The notes under the pieces were generated by a model, which saw only the letters and a list, made by a program, of their open reading frames with translations, did not search any database and was not told the DNA's origin. A program made the translations under genes and the position numbers. Below are positions 33,338 to 44,512 of a stretch of DNA of 64,000 nt, one piece after another. The DNA is taken from contig JAJEKV010000156.1 of assembly GCA_021234155.1 (NCBI GenBank), forward strand, positions 1,024,230 to 1,088,229, read 5' to 3'. The DNA is from Isoetes taiwanensis (taxonomy: Eukaryota; Streptophyta; Lycopodiopsida; Isoetales; Isoetaceae). Each line of letters begins with the position of its first letter. Position 1 is the stretch's first letter.

Positions 33338-34531
33338 CTACCTTTTTCTGGAATTTTTCAATAATATCCGACCAGATATCAGAGGGGCTACCTTTAAGGA
33401 CAGGGGAATACCAAGAATTTTTGATGAGCTAGTAGGAAGAATATACTTACAGCCCATGAGAGCAACTGTTTGCTCTCCTTTTACCTGATCTCTAGCTCCT
33501 ACTTTGGATTTGATCGGGTTAATTTTGCATCCCGAAGCTACCCCGAAATCCTCCAGAATTGTTTGGGTGTTGGAGAGAGACCTGTTATCCATGGAGACTA
33601 GAAGAAATGTGTTATCTGCAAAATGGCCGTTTAAAATTTGATCCATCACTTCGTTTTCCGGGAGGGAAAGACCTTGGATCAAGTTAGTATTTTTGGCCTC
33701 TTCCAGCTTGCTGTGAAGAGCCTCCATTATAATCAAAAACAGGAAGGGGGCTAATGGGCACCCTTGCTTGACCCCTCTTTGCAAAGGAAAGAAGGGGCTG
33801 CATTCACCATTAATAAGAACTGAAGATCTGGAGTTTGAGAGAATACCTTTAAATAGAAGAATTACCTCATTGGAGAAGCCGAGAGCAGTACAACATTTGA
33901 ATAAGAAGTTCCAACTGACTGTATCGAAAGCTTTGGTAATATCTAGCTTTATGAGAGCTATGTCCTGATTGGAGTCTTTTGCCCAGTTCAGCCCCAGCAT
34001 TGCAGTTACCACATTGTCAAGGATAAATCTATCCTTCAAGTAGGCAGCCTGTGAGGTGCTAATGATTTTCTCCAAAACATTCTTTAGCCTTTTAGCTATA
34101 GTCCCTTAAATAATCTTATAAACCACATTAGTTAAAGAGATGGGCCTGTAATCCGAGAGAGTGGTAGGCATATCAGTCTTAGGAATAAGAGTGATCAGAC
34201 TGGTATTGATTCTAGCATCCAAGTTTTTAATTTCCCTGAACTCATTAGCCAGCTTAGTTAGGCAAACTCCAATTACCGGCCAAGCTTTGATAAAGAACTC
34301 AACCGGGAGCCCATCAGGCCCAGGGCTTTTACCTTTTTCCATTTCCATAGCAAATTTGAGGAGTTCCTCGTTGGAGAAAGGCCTTATTATATTAAGATTA
34401 TCCTCAGCACTTACTTTAGCTTGGAGGTTGATGAATTCATCCATAGAAGCCAGAGGATAGTCCTGATTCGTGCCCATTATACAATAAAAGTGAGTGGTCT
34501 GCGCAAGCAGTTTGATTTGATCCTCATCCAA
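33338..34531 (-). pseudogene. LINE ORF2 reverse transcriptase domain, broken
   Basis: First piece 34531-34106: KGKSPGPDGLPVEFF (RT1) and DYRPISLTNVVYKI (RT2). Stops at 34106 interrupt it. Second piece 34075-33338: SQAAYLKDRFILDN, IKLDITKAFDTVSWNF (RT3), GVKQGCPLAPFLFL (RT4) and GHFADNTFLLV (RT5). The RT5 catalytic pair is FADN rather than YADD, so the second aspartate is lost. In-frame breaks lie at 34106-34075 and downstream at 33338-33263. Catalytically dead as it stands. Confidence 0.92.
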
Positions 34532-34621
34532 AATATCTTCATCCCTACCTTTATTTCAAAATATGATTTTTCTTCACCGCCCTTGGCCTTAACAAAGAAG
34601 AACTTAGAGTTGCTTCTTTCA

Positions 34622-35695
34622 TCATTTTAATTTCAGTAATTTTGGCTTTGAGTCTCCGACCATCCAAATCCTTATTTCCTCTTTTTCGATTTCAGTTCTA
34701 ATATCTTCCTTTTCTTCATCTGGGGCATTGGGGAGTATATCTCTCAGATTTCGGAGGTGAGCAAGCTTATTATAGTGTATAGATTTTCCCCACTCTTTTA
34801 GCCATTTTTTTATTGCCTTGGCTACTGTTATCCACCAGAACATCCATCCTGACTTACCAGTTGGCTGGGGGAAATTGGCTATCAACTCCTTTAGCCTGTC
34901 CGTGAATTCCTCATGCTCGAGGAGACTAGTATTAAGTTTGAAGTATGTCTTCCTCTTTTTGTTGACAGAGTTGCCAGCCCTGATTCTCAACTGTTGGGGG
35001 TAGTGGTCTGACAGAGTATAACCCTCCATATTGTTAACTCTGCAGCTTTCATTCCAAAGATTTTCCGAAAGGTAGAATCTGTCATGTAAACACAAGGTAG
35101 GATCCAGTCTCTTATCTGTCCAACTGTAAGAATTGGGTTTGGTCCTGCCTAGATTGAGATTGTGACTTTTAGTTAGATCCATCCAAGCTTCCTTTTCAGG
35201 TTTCCCAAGGGGCCTGTAATTTTTGTTCTTCATAAAACTATTTGTCACCATATTTAAATCTCCACCCAGAATGCATTCATCGAAATCAAGGTTATCCAGG
35301 CTACTTTTGACCTTTTTCCAAATCTCCACCCTTTCTGTGGGACTGTTGTATACATAAATGTTCACAAGGGCCAACTTAGTTCTGTGGACAGTACAAAGGA
35401 GAATCTGCCACCTACCATTTCTGTCATTAACCATATACTTATTAGAAATATTAAGACTATGCCTCCACGCAATAGCTATTCCTGCAGAAGAGTCATTAGC
35501 AGGGATAGACCAGATTAAATAATTGGGAGGGAGAGTTCTACTAATAATGATCTCATGATCCAAACTATGAATTTTATGCTCTTGAAGAAACAATACATGG
35601 TTAAGGGAGGAGAGACAAACCTTTAATCTATCCCTTTTAATTAAGCTATTAATACCTTGGAGATTCCAGGTAATACAACACATGTCCTTGTCCAT
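34622..35695 (-). CDS. LINE ORF2 N-terminal endonuclease (EEP domain)
   Basis: Apurinic-type endonuclease that nicks target DNA for target-primed reverse transcription. Motifs in order: CCITWNLQG, VLFLQEHK (catalytic Glu), LVNIYVYNSP, CILGGDLNMV (Asp and Asn), SYSWTD, and GYTLSDHYP (Ser-Asp-His). All key residues of the EEP fold are visible in one uninterrupted 357-codon frame. It follows the end of ORF1 almost without a gap. The frame ends at a stop at 34622, before the RT domain, so it is separated from its polymerase by a mutation. Confidence 0.92.
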   Translation of the reverse strand: MDKDMCCITWNLQGINSLIKRDRLKVCLSSLNHVLFLQEHKIHSLDHEIIISRTLPPNYLIWSIPANDSSAGIAIAWRHSLNISNKYMVNDRNGRWQILLCTVHRTKLALVNIYVYNSPTERVEIWKKVKSSLDNLDFDECILGGDLNMVTNSFMKNKNYRPLGKPEKEAWMDLTKSHNLNLGRTKPNSYSWTDKRLDPTLCLHDRFYLSENLWNESCRVNNMEGYTLSDHYPQQLRIRAGNSVNKKRKTYFKLNTSLLEHEEFTDRLKELIANFPQPTGKSGWMFWWITVAKAIKKWLKEWGKSIHYNKLAHLRNLRDILPNAPDEEKEDIRTEIEKEEIRIWMVGDSKPKLLKLK

Positions 35696-36862
35696 CAGTA
35701 CCTATACTTACCCCAAGCCATCCCAGCTTGAACAGTCTGCTTCCTTGGGCTTGATCTACTAGGGCCAAAGTAAATCTTCTTTTTGCCTCTGCCTTTCTTC
35801 TTATCTACAACAGTCCATCCTGTATCCTCAGGAACTAGAGCATCTTCACTATTTACCTGGAGGGATGGCATTCCCTCTGGCTGACGAAGATCACTGTTTC
35901 TGGGAAGGGTAAAGATGATATTTCCAGGAACGATTCTAACTAACTGACTCAGGTGTTTAATTAGAATCACCATGTCTTCCTGAAAATCAATACTAGGATC
36001 TTTTTTAACCCAGGTAAGACCCCAGATAAAACAATTTCTTTATTGTGGTTCTCGTTCTGAAAGACCGTTTGGTTCTGTTGGGGATGATTTTCGATGCTTC
36101 TGTTGGCTACTTCATCCACATCAATTTTGACTTTAGGATGCCAGACCTGTTTTTGCTTGGTTTGCTGAGGGATGCCTGTTTGTACCAAAATAGGCCACTT
36201 CGAGTAATTGACGCTTAAATCCAAGAACTCCTCAGGCATAACCCTTATTTTAATCTTTTTCTTCCAGTCTGACTCAATTTTCTTGGAGATGCAGACAGAG
36301 GGGAAATTCGTTTGAGGAATATTTACTTCTAGCACATCCCCTAAAGATTCTGACAGGGCCATACGGTGGGACCTTGTCCAGAAAGCCGGAGGTAAATTGG
36401 GAAAGGAAATCCAAGTGGTGGTTTGAATTTCACCAGTCGTGCCAGGGATGAAAGTAGGAGACCACTTCATAATATAGAAGGGACAATTGCTAATGAAATC
36501 GAGCTTTCTTCTGAGGATCTGATTGACACAGAGCTCGTCCCTGCAGACAATTTGAAAGGTGTACTTATCCAGCCTAAGAATGGAAAGAATCGGTATATGC
36601 TGGTTTTTGGTGATCCAATTCTTGATTTCCCCTTGAGATGGGCAGTTTCTAGGGAAATGGATAAGAATAGCATATTTAGAAAACTTGTCAAGAGCAAAGG
36701 CATCCGAGACAATCGTAGAGATCAATGAAATCACTGTTGAAAACCTTCTGACTCTCAGAATCAGTTACCTTTTTTGAGACAGTTGGTTGATCAGAATGAA
36801 AAGCATTCATGAGCACATTTTTATAAGAAGGGGAAGAAAGAGAACCTTTGTTTTTGTCGTTC

Positions 36863-36864
<2 letters not shown>
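35695..36864 (-). pseudogene. LINE ORF1 (RNA-binding protein), frameshifted
   Basis: Starts MNDKNKGSLSSPSYKNVLMN at the junction with rDNA. A frame change near 36690-36730 leads into about 255 codons (KYAILIHFPRNCPSQGE ... WISFPNLPPAFW ... LGDVLEVNIPQTNFP), which resemble the DUF4283-like domain of plant LINE ORF1. Another frame change near 35970 leads to a lysine-rich end (TGWTVVDKKKGRGKKKIYFG) terminating at 35695. I see no CCHC zinc knuckle. Role by family: binds LINE RNA to form the retrotransposition particle. Two frameshifts make this copy non-coding. Confidence 0.8.
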
Positions 36865-36959
<95 letters not shown>

Positions 36960-36975
36960 GTTGAATTTCTTCACT

Positions 36976-37009
<34 letters not shown>

Positions 37010-37568
37010 CGTCAACATCCGCAGGGACCATCGCAATGCTTTGTTTTAATTAAACGATTCATTCCCCTTGTCCGCTCCAGCTAATGATGACCGCCGCCTA
37101 GGGAGAGCACCCCGAGGGGATGCATTCTACGCCCGTCGCCCGGCGGCCAGATTTAGAGGCCCGGGCCTACGCCAGGAGGCGGCTTCGGGCGCACCGCCAA
37201 CAACCTTACTGAGGGTCAAGCGCGAGACCCTAAGCCCAGCCCTCGAGCCAATCCTTTTCCCCGGGTTACGGATCCATTTTGCCGACTTCCCTTACCTACA
37301 TTGTTCCATCGACTAGAGGCTGCTCACCTTGGAGACTGATGCGGTTATGAGTAATGACCGGGCGTGCTCGGCAATCGCTCCTCAGGATTTTTCATGGGCC
37401 GCCGAGGGCGCGCCGGACACCGCAAGGCGTCGCGGTGCTTTGCCGGCCACAAGGCCCTATCTCTGGGCAAACCGATTTCAGGGTCATCGGACCGTTAAAA
37501 AGAAAAGAGAACTCTTCCCGGGGCCCCCGCCGACGTCTCCGGATTCGCAAACGTTACCGTCCACTGCC
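36863..37568 (-). rRNA. 25S rRNA, internal segment up to the R2/R1 target region (degenerate)
   Basis: Read on the minus strand this matches plant 25S rRNA: from the TGCCGTCAAC-like region to ACGGATCCATTTTGCC on the + strand (37267-37282), then TACTCCCGCCGTTTACCCG (36936), CTACCTTAAGAGAG (36914) and the final GGATTAACGAG (minus strand, ending 36865). It stops where the LINE ORF1 ATG begins, 48 nt downstream of the R2 insertion position. Small indels and substitutions in universally conserved stretches (for example around 37080-37200) mark it as a non-functional copy. Confidence 0.92.
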
Positions 37569-40500
37569 CCCGGGGGTTTCACCCTAGGCATATGGGGATA
37601 CCACATCTGCGTGCAAGGGGTCCAGAGAAAACCCCTGTATACGACTTTTTGGAGGTGGAAAACCCCTACATACGTAAATAGGAAAAGCCAGTTTCCAAGC
37701 CCCTTTCCGTAGATGTACTTTCGGACTATCCTAATTTTTACATACCCCTACCCGATCTTGTACTTGAGTTTGTGCTTGTGCACCCTACCCCTATGTACAG
37801 AATAAATAAAATTTCAAAATGTTTTTAATTGGCATTTCTCGCATCTCGGTCTCGCATTTCCCTGGGGTTCTTACATGCATGCGACATTACAAGCGTACTT
37901 CTAAGGAGCCTTTGCAAATTATGAACACGTATTTAGGAGCCCTTGCAAAGACATGTGAGTGCCATTCTCTGGATTCCAGAATACAAAAAGCTACTACCAA
38001 GGGAACCAGTTAGTTGCATATCCCCATCATTAGCAAATCTTACTCGCACAAGCAAAGCCATATAGCAGTTGCCATGAGCTCCTTTCTAGAATCCTTAGAC
38101 ATGGCTAAGCCGTTCTTTATAGATCATAACATGGCCCCTTGCCTCAGTGCACTACCATGATTATTTGTTCCTGCAATAATACAAATGAGAAAACGAATCC
38201 ACACTGATATTACGAAACATCGTTGTATGCACATGTACCTTTGCCTTCAACCTCGAGATTGCAAACCACGCATAAGCATGTCATCAGTGGCGAAGGCATG
38301 TGGAAAGACATAGAAATACTAAAAGAATTAAAATTGAGTGGACTACGAATAACACATCAAGATACAGCTCTTTCCTTAATAAGAAGCTTGTTTCTAACTC
38401 TCAAAACTATAAGGTGTAGATATTATGATACACCTTCTGCAAAAGGAAAGATAAGAAAAACATGGATGTTCTTTTTCATTCCCACAAGCATAGTCATAGT
38501 TGTGTCTGCACAAGTAAATTTTATGCTGGTCGGTCCATTCATTTAGATCAAGAATGATCCCAGCTTTTGCTAGAAATTATGAGGATGCTTGAAGGTGGAT
38601 TTATTATTTTCTAAAGAAGCCTGGACTGGCAAGAACAAACTAGTGCATTTCTTCTATGGAAGGACTGCTAATGTAAAGTAAATGAGCAATTCAATTGCAT
38701 TATACCTCCTTACTAGCATCTCTCACACAGCCATTTGTTTCATCTAACAACTTTAACACCAGCCATAGATAAACAAATAAGAGCTCATTGACATAGAAAG
38801 GAGCTTTCATTATAGTTTATAATTGAGACCTTACATGAAGAATAATAATTCTTTGCAAATCTAACCCTTTGGATAAACAGGTTGTTGGAATTACTGGACA
38901 ATATCACCAGCAGCTCAAACTTTTCTTTTTGAAGACTCCCTGCTCGGATGCATGGACCCAATGCAACGCCTCTTGAGTTACCTAGATAGACTCAAGCGGT
39001 CTTTTCCTTGTGTGAACTCACAACAAAACATATCTAGTCGATCTCCTTGTGCTTATAGCCGCATCCAATGATTCGGATAATCTTCTTCAACTATCATAGG
39101 TTATATTCATCACAAATTCGACCTTCAAAAATTCCCTTCTCTCGTTCCGGCCCCTCTTGGACAGCCTTTGCACAACAACCATTATAGCGTATCAATGAGT
39201 TCAATATCACTAGAATTTCTGCAGCTTGCAGATGACCGATCATGGAGACATCAGTTTCATAGAGTCTGCTACTTGAGCTTCTAAAAAAACACCAGCTTAA
39301 GCCATCGCACGAAATTAAAACAAACAAACAAAGAACATATTCCACTACCTGAAATCACTTGATGTCTACCACTACTTCGTAATGAAAACCCGGTTGATGA
39401 AACTGCAGGCAAACTTCCATGTCCAGAAAATCCAGGTGGAGCAATTAAACGACTTCTTGATGAGCAAACTGAAGGTTCTGGAGTAGAAAAGCCCCTTGAA
39501 GTCCTTGTCTCCAACTGATCCAGGGCAATAGCTGCTTGCCGACTGCCACCCAATCCAATTTTGTAATAATTAAAATCATCGCCTGAGGAATTAAAGCTTT
39601 CAAAGTTATAAGAATTTTCGTCAAAGGAAAAAACTTTAGTCACTTATGCAGTTGCATATGCAGAATCAAGTCTTTTTTCTTTTTGCATAACAACATCAGT
39701 TAACCTTGAATCCATAATGCTAGCTAAAATATATGATAATGCTAGCCAAGACAACTGGAAATTTGCATGTCGTTCATAAAACAGCCAACATGCACACAGC
39801 TATCAATGCTAACTTCAACGGACTCTGCAGACACTACTGATGATGTATGTTGCAGCTATTCCATGTGACAAACCTTATACCTTACCATATACTACAAATA
39901 TATATGTTCCAAAGATTCAATTATTATTTCACATGGTTGCGTGCCATCCAAATTTTTGAAGAAAGCAACATCTAGATCTTGAATCATAGCAAGCTGAAAT
40001 AAAGCAAATTGATGTCCAACTCACGGATGCATTTAAGCAAATTAAGCAAGGCAAGAGATCGTTTTCTTCTTAACTAACCTGTGCATGTAACAACTGGCTT
40101 GACACTGGCATATTTATGAAGAGCCTTAATGCATTGATCACGCTCGAAACCTGAATAGAAGACTGCACATAAGAGTAAACAGATTGTGGAGCTCTATTAG
40201 GAGCTGGCACTGCAATAACCGCCCATAAAAGTATATGCTCATTCAATCTCTGGATAAAATTGTGTTGTTGGTATTCTGACGCCACAGATAATATCATGTT
40301 GGAAAAATACATTAGCATCAGAGAAACTGATTTTAGACTGGCACATCACCTTTTAGACCGTTTTGTGGAAATGTTGTTACAGAACCAAACTTGTTCCTAG
40401 AAGAATGTGAATATATTTAGTGCAACATCATATAATGCCACAACATTACAACTCAAAAGCTACGAAGTCCATAGGAAAATTAATTTTCAAAGATTGGATA

Positions 40501-41613
40501 GATACATACGAGTTCAAACTGATAGCAACAAAGCAACCAGATACTCTTTTCTAACAGATTTTCTAACAGAAACTTCAGCTATAAACTGAGCTGAGTTCAC
40601 TAAGTTGAAAATTGCTGCACTTCTTCCAGCATAAAGAGCAATTATGGCAATGTCATGAGAAGCAGAAGTTTTACCTGCTATGTTGTTGACAAAATCGTTG
40701 CATTATCCGAGCCACATGATCTTTTGCAACCTTGGAATGCATTATTCGACTCGCAGGAGCTTTCGCTGGCCCAAAAGCGGCATTCCTTCTGTTAACATAT
40801 ATGTGACAGAATATCAGTGAAAAGCAAAGCAATGGAAAAGGCCACCTTCTGCCAGAACTTTCCTTGCACATTCTGTCAAAAATAACAAACCCTCCCTTCA
40901 GCTGGGTGCGAATGCTTGCTGGGCGAGTTCCAACTGCAAACAATACCTATCTGCATATCATTTGTACCATCGCCATGAAAATTTGTGCAATCGCCAGCCC
41001 ATCCCATAGCTGGAGCTTAAAATTTAACAGTAAGATGATTCGGGCTTTAATACATGGCCGGGGCATGCTGGCATCTGGGCCGTATGATGAACTGTATGAA
41101 GAGATGCCTCCTCAAGAGCCGCTGGAGCCATGTCAGAAAAGCAAGAGCAACGACTTGAAATACCTTTGGATCAAAGCCTACCGCCATCAAAAAAGAGATC
41201 GATTGTTAGAGTCGTTGTTGCCGATCTCGACAGAGCAAAAGCGACCATGAGCGCAACAACAATTTGAGCATTTTTCTCATAAAGCCCCGGCCTCAAAGCA
41301 GATATTCATGCTAAGAAGAGGGCAAACCAATATGAACAGGATCCTGAGTTCTTCTAGCAAATCACTCTACGATTTAAGAACCTTGCGACTTCAATTCTGA
41401 TGGCGCCTCGGTTCTTCAGAGCATTCCGAGTAGGCCCTAACGTAGCATACGGATCGGACCTTCCCGCCCAACTCCCCCTTCTCGACCACCTGCGGGAAGA
41501 ATGGTGGTCGGCAATCGATGAAAGACCAAATTGATACCTGACGTTTGAATTTGAAAAACCCCTATCCAAATAATGCGCTGGGTCATACGTGGTACAACAA
41601 GGTGAAACCCCCG
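37569..41613. mobile_element. 4-kb DNA transposon inserted into 25S rDNA
   Basis: It splits the 25S sequence. Left end CGGGGGTTTCACC (37571-37583) and right end GGTGAAACCCCCG (41601-41613) form a 13-bp perfect terminal inverted repeat, and TACCAC lies a little further in at both ends. TCCACTGCC (37560-37568) and ACCATTGCC (41614-41622) are a mutated 9-bp target duplication of the 25S sequence; 8-9 bp and a G-rich TIR suit a Mutator-like or hAT element. No transposase is seen. The inside carries exon-like pieces with splice sites on the minus strand, as in a Pack-MULE. Confidence 0.75.
39340..40943 (-). pseudogene. Captured multi-exon gene fragments inside the transposon
   Basis: Exon-like pieces on the minus strand. 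One near 40770-40680 reads NAAFGPAKAPASRIMHSKVA. One near 40214-40082 reads VPAPNRAPQSVYSYVQSSIQ, bounded by TTATTGCAG and GTTAGT. One at about 39640-39350 reads SFDENSYNFESFNSSGDD, later LIAPPGFSGHGSLP, with a donor at the end. The APPGFS motif recalls the Pro/Gly-Phe motifs of plant CNOT4-like proteins, but that is a weak resemblance and the other pieces do not confirm it. Introns are retained, so capture was at DNA level. Confidence 0.4.
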
Positions 41614-43235
41614 ACCATTGCCACGTCCCGTTCGGGACTATTGACCCGATTCCCTTTTCGATCGGCGAAGAAATTAAGCGCCATTCACAATGTGATTGCC
41701 CCATCTCTTAGGATCGACTAACCCATGTCCAATTGCTTGCTCACATGGAACCTTTCTCCACTTCCGCCTTCAAAGTTCTCATTTGAATACTTGCTACTAC
41801 CACCAAGATCCGCGACCGGGTGCCGCCTCCACTTCGCTCACGCCGAGCCGCTTCCACGACACCCACGCCCTCCCTACTCATCGAGGCCTCGCGACTTGCC
41901 ACGACGGGCCGGGTATAGGCGGGCGCCAGCTTCAGCCATCCATTTTCGGGGCTAGTTGATTCGGCGGTGAGTTGTTACACACTCCTTAGCGGATTTCGAC
42001 TTCCATGACCACCGGCCCCGGGCCGCCTTAATCAATCAACACCCTTTGTGGGATCTAGGTTAGCGCCAAGGCTTGGGCACCGTGAACCCCGGTTCATCAT
42101 CCCGCATCGCCAGCCGCGCTTACCAAAAATGGCCCACTTGAGCTCCAATTCGTGGCCGGGGTTCAATGGAGCAACCCCTACCTACCTTACCTATTTAAAG
42201 TTTGAGAATAGGTCGGGGAGTTTCTCCCCGATGCCTCTAATCATTCGCTTTACCCGATAAAACTTTGAACGAGCTCCGGCTATCCCGAGGGAAACTTCGA
42301 GGGAACCGGCTACTAGATGGTTCGATTAGTCTTTAAGCCCTATACCCAAGTCGACCGAAACGATTTGCGTCCAAGATCGCTCTGAGCCTCCACCGGAGTT
42401 TCCTCCGGCCCCGCCTTCGGGCATATAGTTCACCATCTTTCGGGTCCCAAGCAGCATGCTCACACTCAAACCTTTCCGCGAGAAGATCATGGTCGGCGCA
42501 TGGTGCACCCGACAACGAGGGCTCCCACGCATCGGTTTCCTTCGCCAAGACGTGTTTTGAACCCACCAACTTCGCCGCATGTTAGACTCCTTGGTCCGTG
42601 TTTCAAGACGGGTCGAATGGAAAGCCCCACAAGCCAACGTCCGGGGCCTGCAGTGCATGCTAGCCCAATGTGGCGTGGCGCCCCAAGCCCAAGCCCCGCC
42701 CTACGGCATCGTCGGGTCACATGGTCCCTCTTTATCCCGCTAGCCGAGCCAACGTTGGCCGGCACCCCGAGTTGACCCAAGGCCACCCAGTCAGGCCGTT
42801 CCGCCCAACCGGAGCGCACCAGAACCTCCATTCGCTTCCCTCCCGGCAATTTCAAGCACTTTTTAACTCTCTTTTTCAAAGTCCTTTTCACCTTTCCCTC
42901 GCGGTACTTGTTCGCTATCGGTCCTAGCCTTGGATGGAATTTACCACCCACTTAAGGTCGCATTCCCAAACAGCCCGACTCGTGGAGAGCGCCTCGTGGA
43001 GCAACAGGGTCCGGCCCGCGGGGTCTCACCCTCTCAGCGTCCACTTCGAGGAACCTCGACCGGTCCGCCCGCCCAGAGGGCCTCTGGACTACAATTAACG
43101 CAAAAACGCCACGATTCTCAATCCGGGCACCTTCCAGGTTGCTTTCGCCGTTACTAGGGAAATCCCCGTGGTTTCTTTTCCTCCGCAATGATATGCTTAA
43201 ACTCGGCGGGTAGCCTTGCCCCATCGGGAGGTCTC
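41614..43235 (-). rRNA. 25S rRNA 5' portion (degenerate)
   Basis: Minus-strand reading begins near 43235 with ACCCGCCGAGTTTAAGCATA (domain at the 25S 5' end) and continues leftward through recognisable conserved blocks (on the + strand CTACTAGATGGTTCGATTAG at 42310, ACACACTCCTTAGCGGATTT at 41978, CTCTTAGGATCGACTAACCC at 41704). Many scattered indels and substitutions relative to the plant consensus show relaxed constraint. Open frames on either strand here are artefacts of GC-rich rDNA. Confidence 0.94.
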
Positions 43236-43467
43236 TTGGGTAGTGGCCACACAAGGGAACCAGCCGACACCTTAGCGACGAGCAACATGTTGGCGGTGGG
43301 GGGCACCGCCTAGGACCAGCCGCGGCCGGAAGCAAACGATAACCCGACCAACCCCGCCGATCCGCGACGATTTAGAGTCTGGCGTCCTCCCTATGCACTC
43401 CGGCCGACCACGCGTGCTTGCCATGGGCGGCCAATTTGCGCTCGCATTCGGCGCGGCGAGGGGACGA
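43236..43467 (-). other. ITS2
   Basis: GC-rich spacer between the 25S 5' end and the 5.8S 3' end. Its position defines it; no conserved motif is needed. Borders are approximate. Confidence 0.8.
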
Positions 43468-43628
43468 TTAGACGCCGGCCGGACATGCCCTCGGACAAGC
43501 CCCCCGCAAGTTGCATTCAAAGATTCAATGATTCACGGAGTTACGCGAATTCACATCACGTGATCGCATTTATTTGCGTTCTTCATCGTGGCAAGAGCCA
43601 AGATATCCGTTCTTGAGAGTGGTACTAT
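43468..43628 (-). rRNA. 5.8S rRNA (degenerate)
   Basis: The minus strand reads AACGGATATCTTGGCTCTTG, CGATGAAGAACGCAAATAAA, ATGCGATCACGTGATGTGAA and GAATCATTGAATCTTTGAA, close to but not identical to the highly conserved plant 5.8S. Changes fall in normally invariant positions, as expected for a pseudogene copy. Confidence 0.93.
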
Positions 43629-43954
43629 CCATCATTTCGCTATCCCGTCTTGGCGGCGGAAGACCCCCAATCCGAGTCGCTCACCATCCAAGACACATAA
43701 GGTTCCCGAAACGCAATGCAAATGGCACCCGAGCCCCGAGAGGCACGGGAGGAGGGGAACACTTGCCCAATCCACGCCAAGCATCTCGAAAGGCGTGTGG
43801 GCGGCGACCGCAAGGAGCCCCCGCCGACGCCACCCCTTGGTGCCTCGCAAGGTAACCGAGTTTAGGGGAGCCATGGCGGCGGCGAGCACACCTCCGTGTG
43901 GCCCCTCGAGGGGACAAGGAAAGCGGTTCAACCGGTTTTGCACGGGCGTGTGTC
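43629..43954 (-). other. ITS1
   Basis: GC-rich spacer between 5.8S and the 18S 3' end. Contains CGTGTGGGCGGCGACC-type GC runs; no gene. Its presence shows that the source was rDNA or unprocessed pre-rRNA. Confidence 0.8.
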
Positions 43955-43989
43955 AATGATCCTTCCGCGAGTTCACCTCACGGAAACCT

Positions 43990-44027
<38 letters not shown>

Positions 44028-44196
44028 ATGAACTTCTCACCTGCGTCACTGCTGTGAACCGCAAGCGTCGAGGCAATCCAGAACACTTCACCGGACCATT
44101 CAATCCGGTGGGAGCGGCGGTGATGTGTACAAAGGGCGAGGGGCGTAGTCGCCAGCCGATGACTCGCTTACTAGGAATTCCTCGTTGAAGATCAAT

Positions 44197-44235
<39 letters not shown>

Positions 44236-44512
44236 AGATTGCCCGAGCCTATCGCCCGGGGCATGCACTCGTTGAATTCATCGTGTAGCGGCAGCGTCGC
44301 GACCCGAACATCTAAGGGCATCACGCACTGTTATTGCCTCAAACTTCCATCCGCTAGACGAATAGTCCCTCTAAGAAGGGCCGCAAGGAAGACCTTCAAG
44401 TAGCTAGTTAGCGGTGAGGTCTCGTTCGTTATCGGAATTAACCAGACAAATCACTCCACCAACTAAGAACGGCCATGCACCACCACCCATAGAATCAAGA
44501 AAGAGCTCTCTT
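43955..44512 (-). rRNA. 18S rRNA 3' fragment (degenerate)
   Basis: The + strand reads ATGATCCTTCCGC at 43957, GTTACGACTTCTCCTTCCTC at 43993, and ends CATAGAATCAAGAAAGAGCT / CTC at 44512, the reverse complement of roughly the last third of 18S. Insertions such as CCGCGAGTTCACCTCACGG, where the consensus is invariant, show decay. After 44512 the sequence is no longer rDNA, a clean break inside the 18S gene. Confidence 0.95.

Larger units (their letters stand above)
31525..36864 (-). mobile_element. Nearly full-length L1-type LINE joined 5' to 25S rDNA
   Basis: Reading leftward, the element starts exactly at an ORF1 ATG (36864-36862), carries ORF1 (to 35695), ORF2 endonuclease (35695-34622), RT (34531-33338) and C-terminal domain (33263-32049), then a 3' UTR ending in CCTTCAATC plus a poly(A) of seven bases (31525-31531 on the + strand as T). 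There is no 5' UTR: the base before the ATG is 25S rDNA. No target duplication is shared between the rDNA side and the poly(A) side. All major frames are interrupted. Confidence 0.92.

Noticed and set aside
42326-43959. Many overlapping open frames of 75-154 codons on both strands
   Set aside because: They are shadows of GC-rich rDNA (25S, ITS2, 5.8S, ITS1), which explains the lack of stops.
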